The notes beneath the pieces are model-generated. The model ran no database searches and was not told the origin of the DNA. It saw only the letters and a program-made list of their open reading frames with translations. A stretch of 64,000 bases of DNA from Epiperipatus broadwayi (taxonomy: Eukaryota > Onychophora > Udeonychophora > Euonychophora > Peripatidae), in assembly GCA_028023455.1 (NCBI GenBank), contig JAQFVV010012510.1, positions 1,713,420-1,777,419 on the forward strand. Reading direction: 5' to 3'. This document shows, in pieces, positions 1 to 11,876 of this stretch. Positions within the stretch are counted from its first letter, which is position 1. Each line of letters begins with the position of its first letter. The translations under genes were made by a program, and so were the position numbers.

Positions 1-414
1 GATATATTCATAATATATATATAGGTTTAAAATGTCTATCTAAGCTAGATATAATCTCTTGTTTAATAAATGATTAGGGATAATGATTAATGCATTTATC
101 TAGACTGGATTATGTCAAAGTTATAAATTTCATGACTTATTTCACTAAAACTCCATAACATACAACTTTAAATACCAAATATAATTTATTTAGTCAAGTT
201 GATTATAGTTATTATGTCTGTTACAAGCTAACTTAGAATAATTGACATTTATCATATCCCCAATACTTCAGGATTTTGAAAATGTAATTTAATAATTTAA
301 TATGACTAGTCATTATTTGACTAAGATTGACATATTTATAAGTGAATAAATTAGTAGGAATTACAGCATAATTGTTAATGCAGATATGCATATTATATTA
401 TAAGAATTGCAAGG
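1..414. other. AT-rich non-coding DNA
   Basis: No reading frame, RNA gene or recognisable repeat was seen. A short stretch around 55-100 (aataaatgattaggg...) loosely resembles the diverged repeat pair at 27.4 and 27.8 kb, so old repeat sequence may be present. Confidence 0.4.
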
Positions 415-632
415 AAATGAAGTCATATATCACGTGACTTAATTTAATATGCTTGTACTACAAATGTTATATAATGAGCCTGCTAGTAGCTCTCAACAAG
501 CTTTTCTGAATATCCCTATCCTCAGACCAGTTTCTAGCTCTGGCTGGCATGACAGACAGAACTGAAAACTGGTCTGATAGGGATATTCAGAAAAGCTTGT
601 TAAGAGGTATTAACACACTCATTATATAATAT
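415..632. repeat. Family C fold-back element with decayed hammerhead half
   Basis: Positions 466-536 and 566-630 are inverted copies (both carry agcttttctgaatatccct or its complement) around a spacer of about 30 bp. The flank aagtcatatatcacgtgact and the cttgtactacaaatgttata segment recur at 56.8, 57.2, 62.0, 63.3 and 63.6 kb, which defines the family. On the minus strand the left arm ends in GAAACTGGTCTGAGG, the 3' half of the hammerhead motif of sibling copies, but no CTGATGA box precedes it. The copy is therefore broken. Confidence 0.7.
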
Positions 633-2083
633 ATTATAAGAATCTTGTAATTACTTATTTGAATGATCATAAATATAAAAAAAATGTATTTTGTAATAGA
701 AAAAAAACATTCCAATGTGTGCAGACATTTATCAATCAATTCCCTATTTAGACATTTTGTTTGCTCTTAAGTTGTGAACTGAATTCAGTGAATATGATGT
801 TTGGTGGTAAGAAAACCTACAACTATGCAATCAGTAAATAAATTTGTTTATTTTTAAGGTCTGTTTCTTTTTGGTGAATCTTTACTATTATTATTAGATG
901 CCTTCAGTTTGAAGTCATCTTTTGGAGATTGTACAAAAGATATTTTATCAGTATGATTTATGATCACTTTGATTTTTCATTCTCTTCAGTACCACATTCA
1001 ACATTATGAGAAGGAAGCATATAAATCTTATTTATTGTCATCTTTTTATTCTTTCACTATCAACATTACATTGTTATAATGAGAGAGATCTTATGACTGA
1101 AATGAGACATTTTTAAATTAATCATTTTTGTTTGAACCTGTCTTTTGTTAAAAATATATATTGAGACTATCTATATGTAATTTAAATATTGAAATCAGTT
1201 TGTCAAAAATTTGTATCCCTTACACATACATCCTCATACATAACTTCTAATACAGTGTAGTATTTTATAGAATCTCAACACCCATTGATAAATATTGATT
1301 ATAATTCTGAATAATGAAAGCTCATTGGTTATAAACAAAAGTTTGTAGTTAGAATTCTACCAGCATATAAAAAAGCAATTCATTTTAAACGGGTTAGTTG
1401 TGTTCAGTGAAGTATTTTTTTGCAAAATATAATGAAGATATGTAGGCAAATTATGAATATTAGTTAGTGTAAAATTGTCATTGTTTTATGAATTGATCCT
1501 TGTGGATTTTAAAATGCTGGAAGGAGCTTCAATACCTTATTTTAAGGCTTCGAACATTACAAATTCATAAACTAAATATTTAATTTTCAATATAAGATTA
1601 TTATGCTAAAAAAATGGTAATTAAAGGATAGACTATTACTGATGAAGATCACTAGTTTCAGCATCAAATTCTATTGCTAGCTAAACTTGCTTTAGAAAAC
1701 CTTATATACAAAAATAAACATATGTAAATCATAGACTGAATCCTCATAGGAGTATGAATATGCTTTCACTAATGATAAAGGTTGCATCTATGGTAACTAT
1801 GTTTTTTTTTTAACATTCAGCTTTACAATGTTAATTTGATCAATATATTTTAACCCAAAATCTTTAATTCAAAGAAAAAAATAGCTAAATTGCTATTACC
1901 TGGATGTCTAAATAATTTGGCTTTAGGACATATATCTAAAAAATCATCATCATTTCAAAAGTTCTTTTAATTTGAAGAAAGGTCACCCCCCACCCCCGTA
2001 ATTATTTATTGATTTTAAAGATTACAACAAAATTGAATACATTATACATCAGTACATACATAGTTTCTAAATTAAATATTAAG
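633..2083. other. AT-rich non-coding DNA
   Basis: About 1.45 kb without a supported gene, SINE or ribozyme motif. Only scattered short A and T runs are seen. Confidence 0.4.
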
Positions 2084-2315
2084 AAACTAAAGCTAAACTA
2101 GTCATCAAAATAATTAAAAATTACCCCAAATTCAAAATTAAACAAGACTAGCCAAACAAAATAAATTCTATATCACAAACAATGGTTTTCCTGTCAAAAG
2201 AAACTACCCAAATGCAAAGTCTATTTCATCAAGGAAACCATTGATTGTGGTATAGAGTACATTTTCTTTAGATAGTTTTGTTTAATTTTGAATTTGGGAT
2301 CATTTTAATTATAAT
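2084..2315. repeat. Family D fold-back element (PLE-end related)
   Basis: Left arm 2084-2205 and right arm 2211-2315 are inverted copies (aagactagccaaac / agttttgtttaattttgaat). The same sequence, aagactagccaagaaaataa, occurs at 58390 and inverted at 59100, where it directly follows Penelope-like coding sequence. This copy is therefore probably a solo, folded PLE terminal repeat. A hammerhead-like 3' half (GGAAACCATTG) is present, but no convincing CTGATGA box. Confidence 0.65.
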
Positions 2316-2636
2316 TTCTAATGTGTCAAAAATTTGTAAAAAATGGATGATGTTAAAATTGGGAATATTTTTGGTATTTAAAAGAGAATGCCACATAAAA
2401 TAATTCATAATTAGCTGGATAGAAAAAGTTTTAATAAAGAATTATACAAAAATGAATAAGAGAATGTTTAAATCATTAAACATCACTTGATTACCATTCT
2501 ATATGCTTACACAAGCTGCTTCTCACTGAGGTAAAATTCTCCATACAGTAGGGGCACTCAGTGTAAGCCAGAATAATCAATGGATGCAGGAAGGTTTGTG
2601 CATAAAATCCTTATCTAATATCTACTCATCCAATAT

Positions 2637-2676
2637 CCCCAGACTAGTTTCTAGCTTGTGACTTTCATAAGTTAAG
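2637..2676 (-). ncRNA. Hammerhead ribozyme, family B, mutated core
   Basis: The minus strand reads CTTATGA in place of CTGATGA (G5 to T), then a stem II region, GAAA, the self-complementary ACTAGT, cleavage base C and TGGGG. The invariant G5 is lost and stem I no longer pairs well, so this copy should be inactive. Confidence 0.6.
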
Positions 2677-2868
2677 AGTCTTAGATCTCAGAGCACTGCA
2701 CCTAGATCTTAGGATCTAATGCAGTCAATCCTCTATCAGCCATTTTTTACACTATAAAGCTTTGAGTCCAAAATGAAAACAATAATGTTTTCATGCTAAG
2801 CCTATTAGCTTGGATAATTGTATAATTAGATTTTAAAATCTAGGTGCAGTACTCTCAGATTCAAGGCT

Positions 2869-2908
2869 CCTCATTGATGAAAGCCACAAGCTAGAAACTA
2901 GTCTGGGG
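2869..2908 (+). ncRNA. Hammerhead ribozyme, family B, mutated core
   Basis: Stem I strand CCTCA (2869-2873) can pair with TGGGG (2904-2908). The core is TTGATGA (C3 to T), followed by a stem II region, GAAA (2894-2897), palindromic stem III ACTAGT and cleavage base C. Loss of C3 breaks the C3-G8 pair, so activity is unlikely, but the ancestry is clear. Confidence 0.65.
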
Positions 2909-3003
2909 ATAGTGGATGAAGATTTTATGCACAAACCTTCCTCCATCTATTGATTACTCTGGCTTGAACTGAGTGGTGCTACTGCATGGAGAGTTTTGCC
3001 TCT

Positions 3004-3943
3004 AAGAGAATTTTTATTGAAGAAAATCTTAGGATATAATTTATAAACTATTAGGTTCTCTATATTGATTGAATGATGGTTGGAGTCAAAATAAAACTCT
3101 AAATATTGGTATTAGGTAATGGAAACAAAAGGAATGTCTCCCAACAAACATAGACAGCTGATATTGAAGAAATACTTTGCATTTATTAAGTCATCAAAAT
3201 TGAAAGGAGCCTGGAAAAACATCAAATGCCATAGGATAATAAGCCCATGAATTTTGAAAATTAATGATCTTGAAAATTTTTATTGCAATTAGAAATTGTG
3301 GTACACTTATACATTTTAAAATTATAATTTATCATTATCATCATTTTTAATCATAGTTTTTTGATAGCTTTTTGTCTTCACTTTATTCTAACACAAATGC
3401 AGAACTATTGAAAATCCTCAGAAAACTAACCATCAATAAATGTAAATATAGAGTAAGCCCATCTATACTTTAACTAAAGTATACATATAGCTCAGTGGGG
3501 TTTCCAGTACTTTCCACATTATTATAATTTTATTTGAGCTATTATAAAGTTATGTTATTCTACTAAACTAATTTATACACTTATCTTGTATATATATTTT
3601 TTTCCAGATCATTTGTAATGTCTTAAATCCTACTTCAAACTCTTATTATTGACATATTGTCTAGGAAATGTTGACTACATCTTCATTTAAGCATCTTAAT
3701 TATCTTAATGATGTTATTTTCCAATTCATATAATTTGCTTTTGATTTCTCCCTGTTGCTTTCTCTTTATTCATCTCATTATTTGTATGTGCAGTTTGAAG
3801 TCTTTTTATTGATCTTTTATTAAGCAGCCAAGTCTCCAATTATATATGGTTGTTTACATTATTTCATCAAAAATGCACTATCAAAATTTAATCTATGATT
3901 AGTTTTATTTCATATGATTTCTTATGGTTGCTTAAGCTGTTAA
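3004..3943. other. AT-rich non-coding DNA
   Basis: No gene, SINE or ribozyme motif was seen in about 0.9 kb. Confidence 0.4.
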
Positions 3944-4056
3944 AATGGGCAAAAATGCTCATATAGTAGCCACCCTCCAGTGCAAGCCAGAGTAGACAAT
4001 GGATGCAAAGAAGGTTTGTGCATAAAATACCTATCTAGTGCCTACTCATCCAATAA

Positions 4057-4096
4057 CCCCAGACTAGTATCTAGCTTGTGGATTTCATCAGTGAGA
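4057..4096 (-). ncRNA. Hammerhead ribozyme, family B, one core change
   Basis: On the minus strand CTCA and CTGATGA are intact, followed by a weak stem II (AATCCACAAGCTA), GATA in place of GAAA, ACTAGT, C and TGGGG. The GAAA change hits the conserved core, so activity is doubtful. Confidence 0.65.
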
Positions 4097-4563
4097 AACC
4101 TTGGACCCGGAGAGTTATTGCACTTGGATCTTAGGATCTAATGCAACTCCCTCCAGCAGCCACCTTTTTTATTTTTTCCATCCAAGCTCATTCACTTACT
4201 TAGTCATATAGATCTGAACTGAGTGGCACTACTGATGGAGAGCTTTTGCCTCTTTTTTAACAACTTGATCAAGCAATAAGAAATGGTGATCATGTGATGT
4301 TTAGTGGTTTAGTCACCAATCCTGGGCCCCATAGGATAATTAGGTGGCTATGGTTATTAAAGAACTAAAGACACCCAAAATGTATAGGTACTGAACTGAG
4401 TTCAGATCTATATAAGCAAATGTTAACTTGTATTGAAAATATTATTAAAGCCTTCAATTTTGGACTCATAGCTTCTAGTTAACTAAAAAGTAAGAAAAAG
4501 GTGGTTGCTGGAGGGTTGCATTAGATCTTAAGATCTAGGTGCGGTGCTCTCAGATCCAAGGCT

Positions 4564-4603
4564 CTTCATTGATAAAAGCCACAAGCTAAAAACTGGTCTG
4601 GGA
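4564..4603 (+). ncRNA. Hammerhead ribozyme, family B, degraded
   Basis: Core TTGATAA and AAAA replace CTGATGA and GAAA. The flanking family B sequence and the GGTCTGGG cleavage region are retained. It is a relic. Confidence 0.5.
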
Positions 4604-4706
4604 ATATTGAATAAGTAGGCATTAGAGAGGAGAATTTTATGCACAAACCTTCTCTTGCATCTATTGATTACTCTGGTTTGCACTGAGTGGCACTACTGTA
4701 TATTAA

Positions 4707-7700
4707 TTTTATATATTATGTTTTCATTTATATTATTAAAAAAACAGATTATACGTTTTTATTACTACTTTAATTTTTTTAATCGAGTTCTTATTTCCAT
4801 TTCTTTTCAAACGTTGTTGAACCTTACCTTAGCCTTTAAATCTGTATATTTTCATATATATATTATTATGTAGTAAAAAAATTACAAAATAATTAATTTA
4901 AAAACATCTTATAGCAGATATATTAATAGTAATATTACAAATGAACTTTAACGTATAAAAAAACTGAAGAATACCCCTCTTATTTCTGGTTGTTTTAAAT
5001 TCAATATGCTTAAGTAATAAAGGAAAAAAACAATGCTATTTAAAATAGTATTTAATTTTTCCAGAAAATTTTTAAAGTGAAGAAAATAAAAAGTTTAAAC
5101 ATTCCACAAAATACGTCAGATGTCAAAGTAACCAAAATACGTGGTCAAATATTGTGGAAAGAATGAACGGAATGGCAAGGAAAAACAAAAACCATATGAA
5201 TTACGTATCATTAATCTGGCAAATACAATATACAGAAGACTCCATGGGTTAAAATTTTGTTTTTAAAAAATTACTACTTTGAAGATAAATGGCAGTATTA
5301 TTATTAATTGAAAATTAAAAAGAAAACATTTCTTTAATTATTTTTAAAGATATATAAAATCATTTACAACCATAAAGTTTATTACGGTTTAATTAGATTA
5401 ACAGCAAAACTCGTTTTAATTATCAAGTAAGATTCTTTTAAAAAATTAATTACATAATGTTAATAATTTCATATGTGCATATTTATTTAAATTATTAAAA
5501 ACACATAACAAAGAGAGGGGTCGGCGGTAGTGGATACAAATAAAAATTAGTAATATTTGTCTGTGCTGATATATTTTTGTAGTAGATTAATTTTGTCCTA
5601 AATACTAAAATGATTTTAAGATGCTTTCTAATATAAATTAATTATTTTGTAAATCAAAAGAAATACTAAGTTATCGAAAAATAAGTTTCAGATTAGATTT
5701 TATAATATCTCTACTGTAATAAGAAGCCTGTAATAAATTTAGATTTAGTCTATGATGGGGTCAAATAACTTTTTAATTGAGATTCTCTAAATTACTAGTA
5801 AATTCATTGTCATCCTCGTTAATTTTTATTATTAAATAATTTTATACTTATAAATTTTCTGTAAACTAATATTCCCTTCTTATAAAATTTGATTTTTTAA
5901 AAATAAAATAATATTTAAAAAGCCACACCATTTTCTATAGCTGTTTTTATTTTAAGGTGCTCCATCATTTATTATAATCTATTCAAGAATATAATATTAC
6001 TTCAGCATGTAAAATTCTTAGCTCCAGGACAGACTGTCATTTCTTTCAATACATTGTTTTAATTGGTTGTTTTAACAAATTTCAATCATGCATGGTATTG
6101 CCATGGAGCCATGAAATTTATGCAATATCAAACTGCATGACTTCAATTACAAGCTAGCAAAACTAAAATTGTAACAGTACTGATGCTTCCTTCACTAAAT
6201 AATATCATATATTTCAAACATGAGTATATGTACTGTAATCACATTTTCTTTGCGTATTTAAATACTATACTCTTATTCAGTTCTACTTTAGTTAAAAACA
6301 TGTAAGATTTTTTCTGGAGTGTTTTTTCCTTCAAAAAGTTTTATTCCAATACCATATATTTATTTAAAATCCAGAAATATATCTTAGCCTAAGAAAAGAC
6401 TATTATTTTTGTAATAGTTTTTTTTAATCAATTGCTTTCTAAATGTCCTTTTGCATAAAATGTTTTATAAAAAAATTATGGTTTATTAATGGCAGAACAC
6501 ATTATTTTTTTCCTTTGAATAATGCACCCTTTAACAAAGAAAGGTTTAAACTGAATATCATATGTGCGTTACAGACAAACATTTAGGAATTTTATATATA
6601 AGATAATTTTTAATGGGTACTTGTATACACTGGAAAAATTACAAAGAAGATAAATATTACATTTTTAAAGACATGTTTGTAAATTACATATATAATACAT
6701 TCAATAGGGGATGTATTAACTCTAATTGACTTTTTTTTTCATTTTTTAGACATATAATAATTCTTATTAAAATTATATTTATTACATTCTTACAAAAGAT
6801 ATATAATGAAATAGTCAAAACATTGGAAGATGAAAATGATGTATTAGATATTTATATTTGATTGATTGAGAAATAGTAAATATTGTATTATATAAAAACA
6901 ATATGAGTTTTTTAACATTATTTTAACATTTAAAATATTATAATTTTTGTTTTTGTAGATATTAAGAAATATCCTACCATTGTAATTATTGTATTGTACA
7001 TGATAAGTGTTCCATTTCTCTACATTATAAAGTCGAAATTTACATGTTTTAGTTTCCTCAATAACATGGAATGACTAATAAGGTCCAATAAGTTTGAGTG
7101 GAGACTTGTATAGAATCTTATAAAGAACTGATTGTAATAATCCCAATTTGTATAAAATGTAAGAAATATTAGATTTGTTTTTCTTAATTTTAAACATTAT
7201 GTTTATTTCAGTTAACTGTAAAACTGTCATCCATATAGGTTGATAGGTTTTGCTTGTTTTTCTCAATAAGATTACTATTAATTTTAATATTACTATGTCA
7301 TATTTTGGAGATTTTTTTAGAATAAACTATTAGACATTCTCTGGCAGATTTAGCCTCCATTTACAATGAAGTTTGTTAATAGAGCTAACAACAATGTTAT
7401 AAAATTCAAACAGAATTCTATAGAGATTATGAACTTAACTTTATTTTAAAAAGTCAGCAAATAAGTTATTCTTAAACTCATTATTTATATCAGGTTTTAA
7501 ACAAATGATATTAACACACACAAGCCGATAAGGAAATGACAACCAGGTCTCCATTATTTAAGCTTTGATTTAGCAAAAGAATTTAATGGCATGGTTAATA
7601 TATTATAGCTTGTTTTGAGTGTAATGTGCTAACTGAATAGTTTGTCAATATTTTTTTATTTAAAATAATTCAAAATTAAAAATCTATATAGATGAGCAAT

Positions 7701-7815
7701 AGTTTTTGATCTTGGATGGTGAATGTAAATAAATATACCAGAAGTCTATACACACAAAAACTGGGATTATAAAGATATAATGTTGAATCTGAAATGCATT
7801 TAATTTGAATTAATT
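4707..7815. other. AT-rich non-coding DNA
   Basis: About 3.1 kb with no supported gene or identifiable repeat. The short open frames here have no recognisable domains and a composition like their surroundings. Confidence 0.4.
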
Positions 7816-8315
7816 NNNNNNNNNNNNNNNNNNNNNNNNNNNNNNNNNNNNNNNNNNNNNNNNNNNNNNNNNNNNNNNNNNNNNNNNNNNNNNNNNNNNN
7901 NNNNNNNNNNNNNNNNNNNNNNNNNNNNNNNNNNNNNNNNNNNNNNNNNNNNNNNNNNNNNNNNNNNNNNNNNNNNNNNNNNNNNNNNNNNNNNNNNNNN
8001 NNNNNNNNNNNNNNNNNNNNNNNNNNNNNNNNNNNNNNNNNNNNNNNNNNNNNNNNNNNNNNNNNNNNNNNNNNNNNNNNNNNNNNNNNNNNNNNNNNNN
8101 NNNNNNNNNNNNNNNNNNNNNNNNNNNNNNNNNNNNNNNNNNNNNNNNNNNNNNNNNNNNNNNNNNNNNNNNNNNNNNNNNNNNNNNNNNNNNNNNNNNN
8201 NNNNNNNNNNNNNNNNNNNNNNNNNNNNNNNNNNNNNNNNNNNNNNNNNNNNNNNNNNNNNNNNNNNNNNNNNNNNNNNNNNNNNNNNNNNNNNNNNNNN
8301 NNNNNNNNNNNNNNN
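7816..8315. other. Assembly gap (500 N)
   Basis: Exactly 500 Ns. The gap ends six bases inside the predicted outer edge of the first LTR, so the LTR terminus and the left target-site duplication are missing. A round 500 suggests a placeholder length. Confidence 0.98.
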
Positions 8316-9005
8316 GTTTTTCGTATTACTAGGACACTATACGCCTCAAATTTATATTTGAGCGTGAGTTGATAAAGCTGTATCAAAAGAAAAAAGAAAG
8401 TTGTATTTCTATTCTCAACACAGCTATTTTTCCTGATCAACTTCGGCCTAGAACTATTACTGAGTACAATCGTGAGCAGAACCAGTTTTTAATTTCTACT
8501 TGAGGGCGCCAGAGTCATTAGACCCACTGAGACTGCGTCAAACATATTGTAGCCCATAAGGTAATAATTATACGATCTGAGTTAACATTCTCGTTAAGAA
8601 GAAGATATCCCCATTTTTTCTTAATTACGGAAATTAAATCTATCAAAAAAAAATAATTTGTATACCGATCTAAGTTAAATAACTAAAGGTAAAACTTAAA
8701 TAGAATAGCATTAATTTTATACACGTACAATGAAAGTGAAGTTAATAATAAAGATTTATTCTAACTCGTCAAGCATTCAATATTTATGATTAAGACAAAA
8801 TTATAATGTTGGAAAAGATTGTGCATATGAATTCAATAATTTGATTCAAATATTGGAGTAATAATTATTTAGTCTTATTTTCCGTAGTAACAGTTTGGTT
8901 CATTTCTCAGTTCGCAAATCTTCTGATCCAAGAAAAATTTATGGGATAACATTTCCATTCAACTCACTATTCATAAAGCTTTATGTAAAAAAATTATGGC
9001 CATTT

Positions 9006-9019
9006 ACTTACCGGTAAGT
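9006..9019. promoter_or_regulatory. Palindromic splice-donor-like site in the LTR
   Basis: ACTTACCGGTAAGT is a perfect 14-bp palindrome that presents a strong donor (GGTAAGT) on both strands. The identical site is in the other LTR at 12573-12586. On the sense strand it lies about 310 nt downstream of the TATA box, in the transcribed leader. A splicing role is inferred. Confidence 0.4.
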
Positions 9020-9324
9020 TGACATTAAGTAAGTCATCGATCTTCCCGACGTACAATTCAGTTAGTGGGTAGTCCGCAGTAGTTGTTTTTCTTTTAGTTT
9101 TATTTCTGAATCTCCAATCTAATTTAGGTAGCCAGATGACGATCTAGGTGACTTTTTTCGAGAGAAAGTGTCGGCAAACGATAGAGTTCTACTCACTCAT
9201 GGCGAGCGATTTCAGTTCGTATCTAAGTGGACACATTTTATTAAAAAAATCCGAGGCACTTCAAATTGCTCAGCACTATTGGCACAATAAGAGAAAAAAG
9301 ACCCCTTTTCAAATCTGTCGGCTC

Positions 9325-9332
9325 CTTTTATA
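9325..9332 (-). promoter_or_regulatory. TATA box in the 3' LTR
   Basis: TATAAAAG on the minus strand, in the same orientation as gag, in a locally GC-richer context. The same box is in the 5' LTR. Confidence 0.55.
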
Positions 9333-9745
9333 CTCCTAAATTCTTTTTAGAAGCTCTGCGCACGTTCTTTTTTTTTCTTTGTTCTACTTTATAAACTTCT
9401 ACATTATTCTCCTTTTCTTATTACAAAGTCTGTTTTTCCGTTAAGAATTTCTGCCATTTTTAATTACTATCAGAAAGTTGTTTCTGATAGCAATCTTTCG
9501 CCTTTTGAAATTTTCTTTCACTATTTGAATCAATGATTCAATATGCACTTTCCAACATTGAATTTATTTTAGTTAACTTATTTCTAAAAAAAAAAGAAAA
9601 ATTAAACTTTCACTGTACGTTTTTTTTTTTTTAAAACATTATGTTACAAAAAAAAAAATAAAGATCGTGTTCGCTCTCCTTTCTTTTTTTTATAATACCT
9701 AATATTAAAAAGTAATTTGTACTTTATATATAAATAAATGGTACA

Positions 9746-10372
9746 ATACCACCGAGGCAGGGGAATGAGAATAAAATATAGGTTTAAACTAATTTTATTC
9801 TTAATAATTGTTTATGCCCATATTCGTGTGTTTTGTTTTATTAGCGCGCTGATATATTGTGTAGACTCATTCAACAAGCGACGTTCGGCGGGAATGCAAA
9901 ATATTTCCACATTCATCTGCATCCTCTCCGCTTAATCATAATAATAATGCTAAGGATCCCAAGTTATAAGCACAAACGAGCATTGCTCATCGTTTTGAGT
10001 CTTACAGGCTCGTGGCAACCTGGTCCGTCCTCCCCAATATCGGGATCTCTGCTAGAAATAGACTGATGAGCATTTAAAGATGGTCTTATGTTACATACTG
10101 CGTACTAGGACTTGGGGTTATGCTTTTTCCCCTCTTCAGTAACCGCCTACCCGGTCAAATACTTGTGACTTACGTTTACACCAGCCGCGATCGTGTTTCT
10201 CTTTCTATAAATTAATATCTATATATTTTAATATTCTAGTTGTACGTTTCCATATCATTATTTTTTTTGTTTTTTCCGAGGCATATCCGAGATCTGCAGG
10301 GTGTCATCCAGCCCACTTTATCTCTCAATGCTATCTATCACTATAACTGGTTGATGGCGGAGGTGATAGGGA
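9746..10372 (-). other. Internal region between gag stop and 3' LTR
   Basis: About 630 bp with no pol-like sequence. A purine run on the minus strand (GAAGAGGGGAAAAAG, 10123-10137) looks like a polypurine tract, but it is nearly 400 bp from the LTR edge, not next to it. Its position suggests either an alternative tract or an internal deletion or insertion. Confidence 0.5.
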
Positions 10373-11449
10373 TCAAACCCCCTCTCTGTATTGCTTGCAC
10401 CAGTCTCTCCATTTTATGTCAAGGTCTTCTCTCTTGTATTTATTTTCACTCCTAAACTTTTCGTCTAGTGCTGGAGGTCTTGCACGGATTCCCTTCCCTT
10501 TATTTTTAGTTGGGGACCCCTTATCTTTCCTTTGATTTCCAGCACTATTAGTCAACACTATAGTGTTCAGTTGTATTCGACCCTTCTGGTTCGGTAATTT
10601 GTCGAAGTGTTTAGGACTTGTCTCTTCTCCAGTGTTGTCATTCTCGAAAGCACTAAGCAATTCTGCCATTCTCTCTACTGTCTCACATCCGGTACTTATC
10701 AACAGATGCCCTACTGGATCGGGAAAATTTTTCTGCGTAATCTTGATAATCTGCTTTTCTGTTAATTTGCACTCAGTCAGCGCTCGTAGTTGCGCCACTT
10801 GTTTCCAAAAAAATGGTACATAACGCCCTTCCATTCTGCATTTCTCTTGCGCCACTCTATTCTTAATTCGTTCTTGGTGGTCCTCATTCCAATAGCATTT
10901 GATTAATATTTGACCATACTGCGTAAAGTTATTCGGTTTCTTAAACAAGGATTCCCACCAAGCTTGCGCCGTCCCTTGTAAATGATTAACTGCCAGCATT
11001 AGTTTAACTTCTTCCGACATGGGGTTTATCACGAAGTACCCCTGCAGGCTATTTAAGTGTTCCATCGGTGATTCTCCATCTTGTCCATAGAAAATTTTTA
11101 ATTTCAAAAAGGGGTTTACTGCACTCGGCACATTTTCTCTATTTTCTATGAATTTTATCTCTTGGCTTTCTTGTTTATTGGTTCTCAATTCTATCACTTC
11201 TGTGCTCTGTGACCCTTTAGCTTTTTTCTCATCTACTACCTTTATTAACTCTTCTTTCATTTCTTTAATCTCTACCCTTATTTCTTCTTTCAATTCTCTG
11301 ACCATCTCTGCCATTTCTTTTTTTATCTCTTCTTTGAATTCTGTCATGCATTCATATAATAGTTTTTTTATTAAGGGTTCCAAGCCCTCTTTTAATTCTT
11401 CCGTGCCTTCTGCCATATTTTGTATATTTTTATTACTTCTCAATTTCAT
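10373..11449 (-). CDS. gag: Retrotransposon Gag (capsid-like) protein
   Basis: A 358-residue open frame, the longest non-repetitive one in the window. In the family, Gag assembles virus-like particles that package element RNA. Residues 1-75 are rich in K and E (KEEIKKEMAEMVRELKEE) and predicted to be a coiled coil. Residues about 110-250 match the retrotransposon gag pattern: HLQGTAQAWWESLF, then a YGQ...CYW helix region, then an aromatic and charged stretch. The tail (about 275-358) is basic and polar. No CCHC zinc knuckle and no protease motif are seen, and the frame stops cleanly at TGA rather than running into pol. The start lies about 410 nt downstream of the primer-binding site, the usual leader position. 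Base composition is clearly less AT-rich than the surroundings. It is probably intact and may act in cis for this non-autonomous element. Confidence 0.85.
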   Translation of the reverse strand: MKLRSNKNIQNMAEGTEELKEGLEPLIKKLLYECMTEFKEEIKKEMAEMVRELKEEIRVEIKEMKEELIKVVDEKKAKGSQSTEVIELRTNKQESQEIKFIENRENVPSAVNPFLKLKIFYGQDGESPMEHLNSLQGYFVINPMSEEVKLMLAVNHLQGTAQAWWESLFKKPNNFTQYGQILIKCYWNEDHQERIKNRVAQEKCRMEGRYVPFFWKQVAQLRALTECKLTEKQIIKITQKNFPDPVGHLLISTGCETVERMAELLSAFENDNTGEETSPKHFDKLPNQKGRIQLNTIVLTNSAGNQRKDKGSPTKNKGKGIRARPPALDEKFRSENKYKREDLDIKWRDWCKQYREGV

Positions 11450-11858
11450 ATATGGCCGTGTTGCTTATTTTTGCTACAGTAAACAAAATCTTAATGCTAT
11501 CAATTGTTACGATATAAATACAATATTTTATTTTGCTTTGCTAATAAATTCGTTCACCAACACCCCTCTCTTTTATCACCCTATAATCTCCTGTCCCCCT
11601 CTATCTTTACCATCATTTCTTACCTTTGATCAGTTTTATTTATTATTTAATAATTTATAAGCTATTATTTTCTTTCAATATAGCCTTATTTAAAATCCTA
11701 CTCTAAAAAAAAAACTTTTGTAATTGTACGCAATAACTTTTTAGACTTGCGCACTATTTGTGGTCATATTTATTTTCCGGCTACAGACATTAAATTCTCA
11801 ATTTTATGCCGTTTTTAAATTTTCTCAGGTCGTGGTTTTTTTTTTCTTTTTGTAAGCC

Positions 11859-11875
11859 TCGAGTTGGGCAAGCCA
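11859..11875 (-). promoter_or_regulatory. Primer-binding site
   Basis: On the minus strand, one base after the LTR end (TTACA), the sequence reads TGGCTTGCCCAACTCG. It starts with the TGG that pairs with a tRNA 3' CCA. The complement, CGAGTTGGGCAAGCCA, has the form of a tRNA 3' end, but I did not identify which tRNA. Confidence 0.6.
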
Positions 11876-11876
11876 T

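Larger units (their letters stand above)
2475..3003. repeat. Family B fold-back hammerhead element, copy 1
   Basis: The arms are about 230 bp in inverted orientation: ctccatacagtaggggcact at 2540 reappears inverted near 2970-2990, as does the cataaaatcc / gattttatgcacaaacc segment. Siblings lie at 3.9, 23.5, 29.8, 36.2 and 47.4 kb. Each arm carries a mutated hammerhead core. No clear target-site duplication was found. Confidence 0.8.
3944..4706. repeat. Family B fold-back hammerhead element, copy 2 (long)
   Basis: The longest family B copy. It holds an inverted arm (3944-4160), a forward junction region (4200-4500, including gatcatgtgatgtttagtgg) and a second forward arm (4500-4706). The segment ggcactactgatggagagct occurs at 4228 and again near 4688, so the copy contains more than one monomer in mixed orientation. 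Confidence 0.75.
8316..9745 (-). repeat. 3' LTR of the gag-only element (outer end cut by the gap)
   Basis: Matches 11883-13311 almost base for base. The first six bases expected from the other copy fall in the N gap. It ends at 9745 (tggtaca), after which the two copies diverge. As the element reads on the minus strand, this is the 3' LTR. Confidence 0.9.

Noticed and set aside
7676-8440. 254-codon frame spanning the N gap
   Set aside because: Two thirds are Ns; the rest is LTR.
9148-9339. 63-codon frames present in both LTRs (also 12715-12906)
   Set aside because: They are on the strand opposite to gag, inside the LTR, with no domain; they are conserved only because the LTRs are nearly identical.
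10061-10085. CTGATGAG in the LTR element as a hammerhead
   Set aside because: No GAAA, no stem II partner and no stem I pairing follow.
10123-10137. Polypurine tract of the LTR element
   Set aside because: It is purine-rich in the sense strand but about 380 bp from the 3' LTR, so it cannot be accepted as the priming tract without other copies.
10373-11660. Plus-strand frames over the gag region
   Set aside because: They are antisense shadows of gag.
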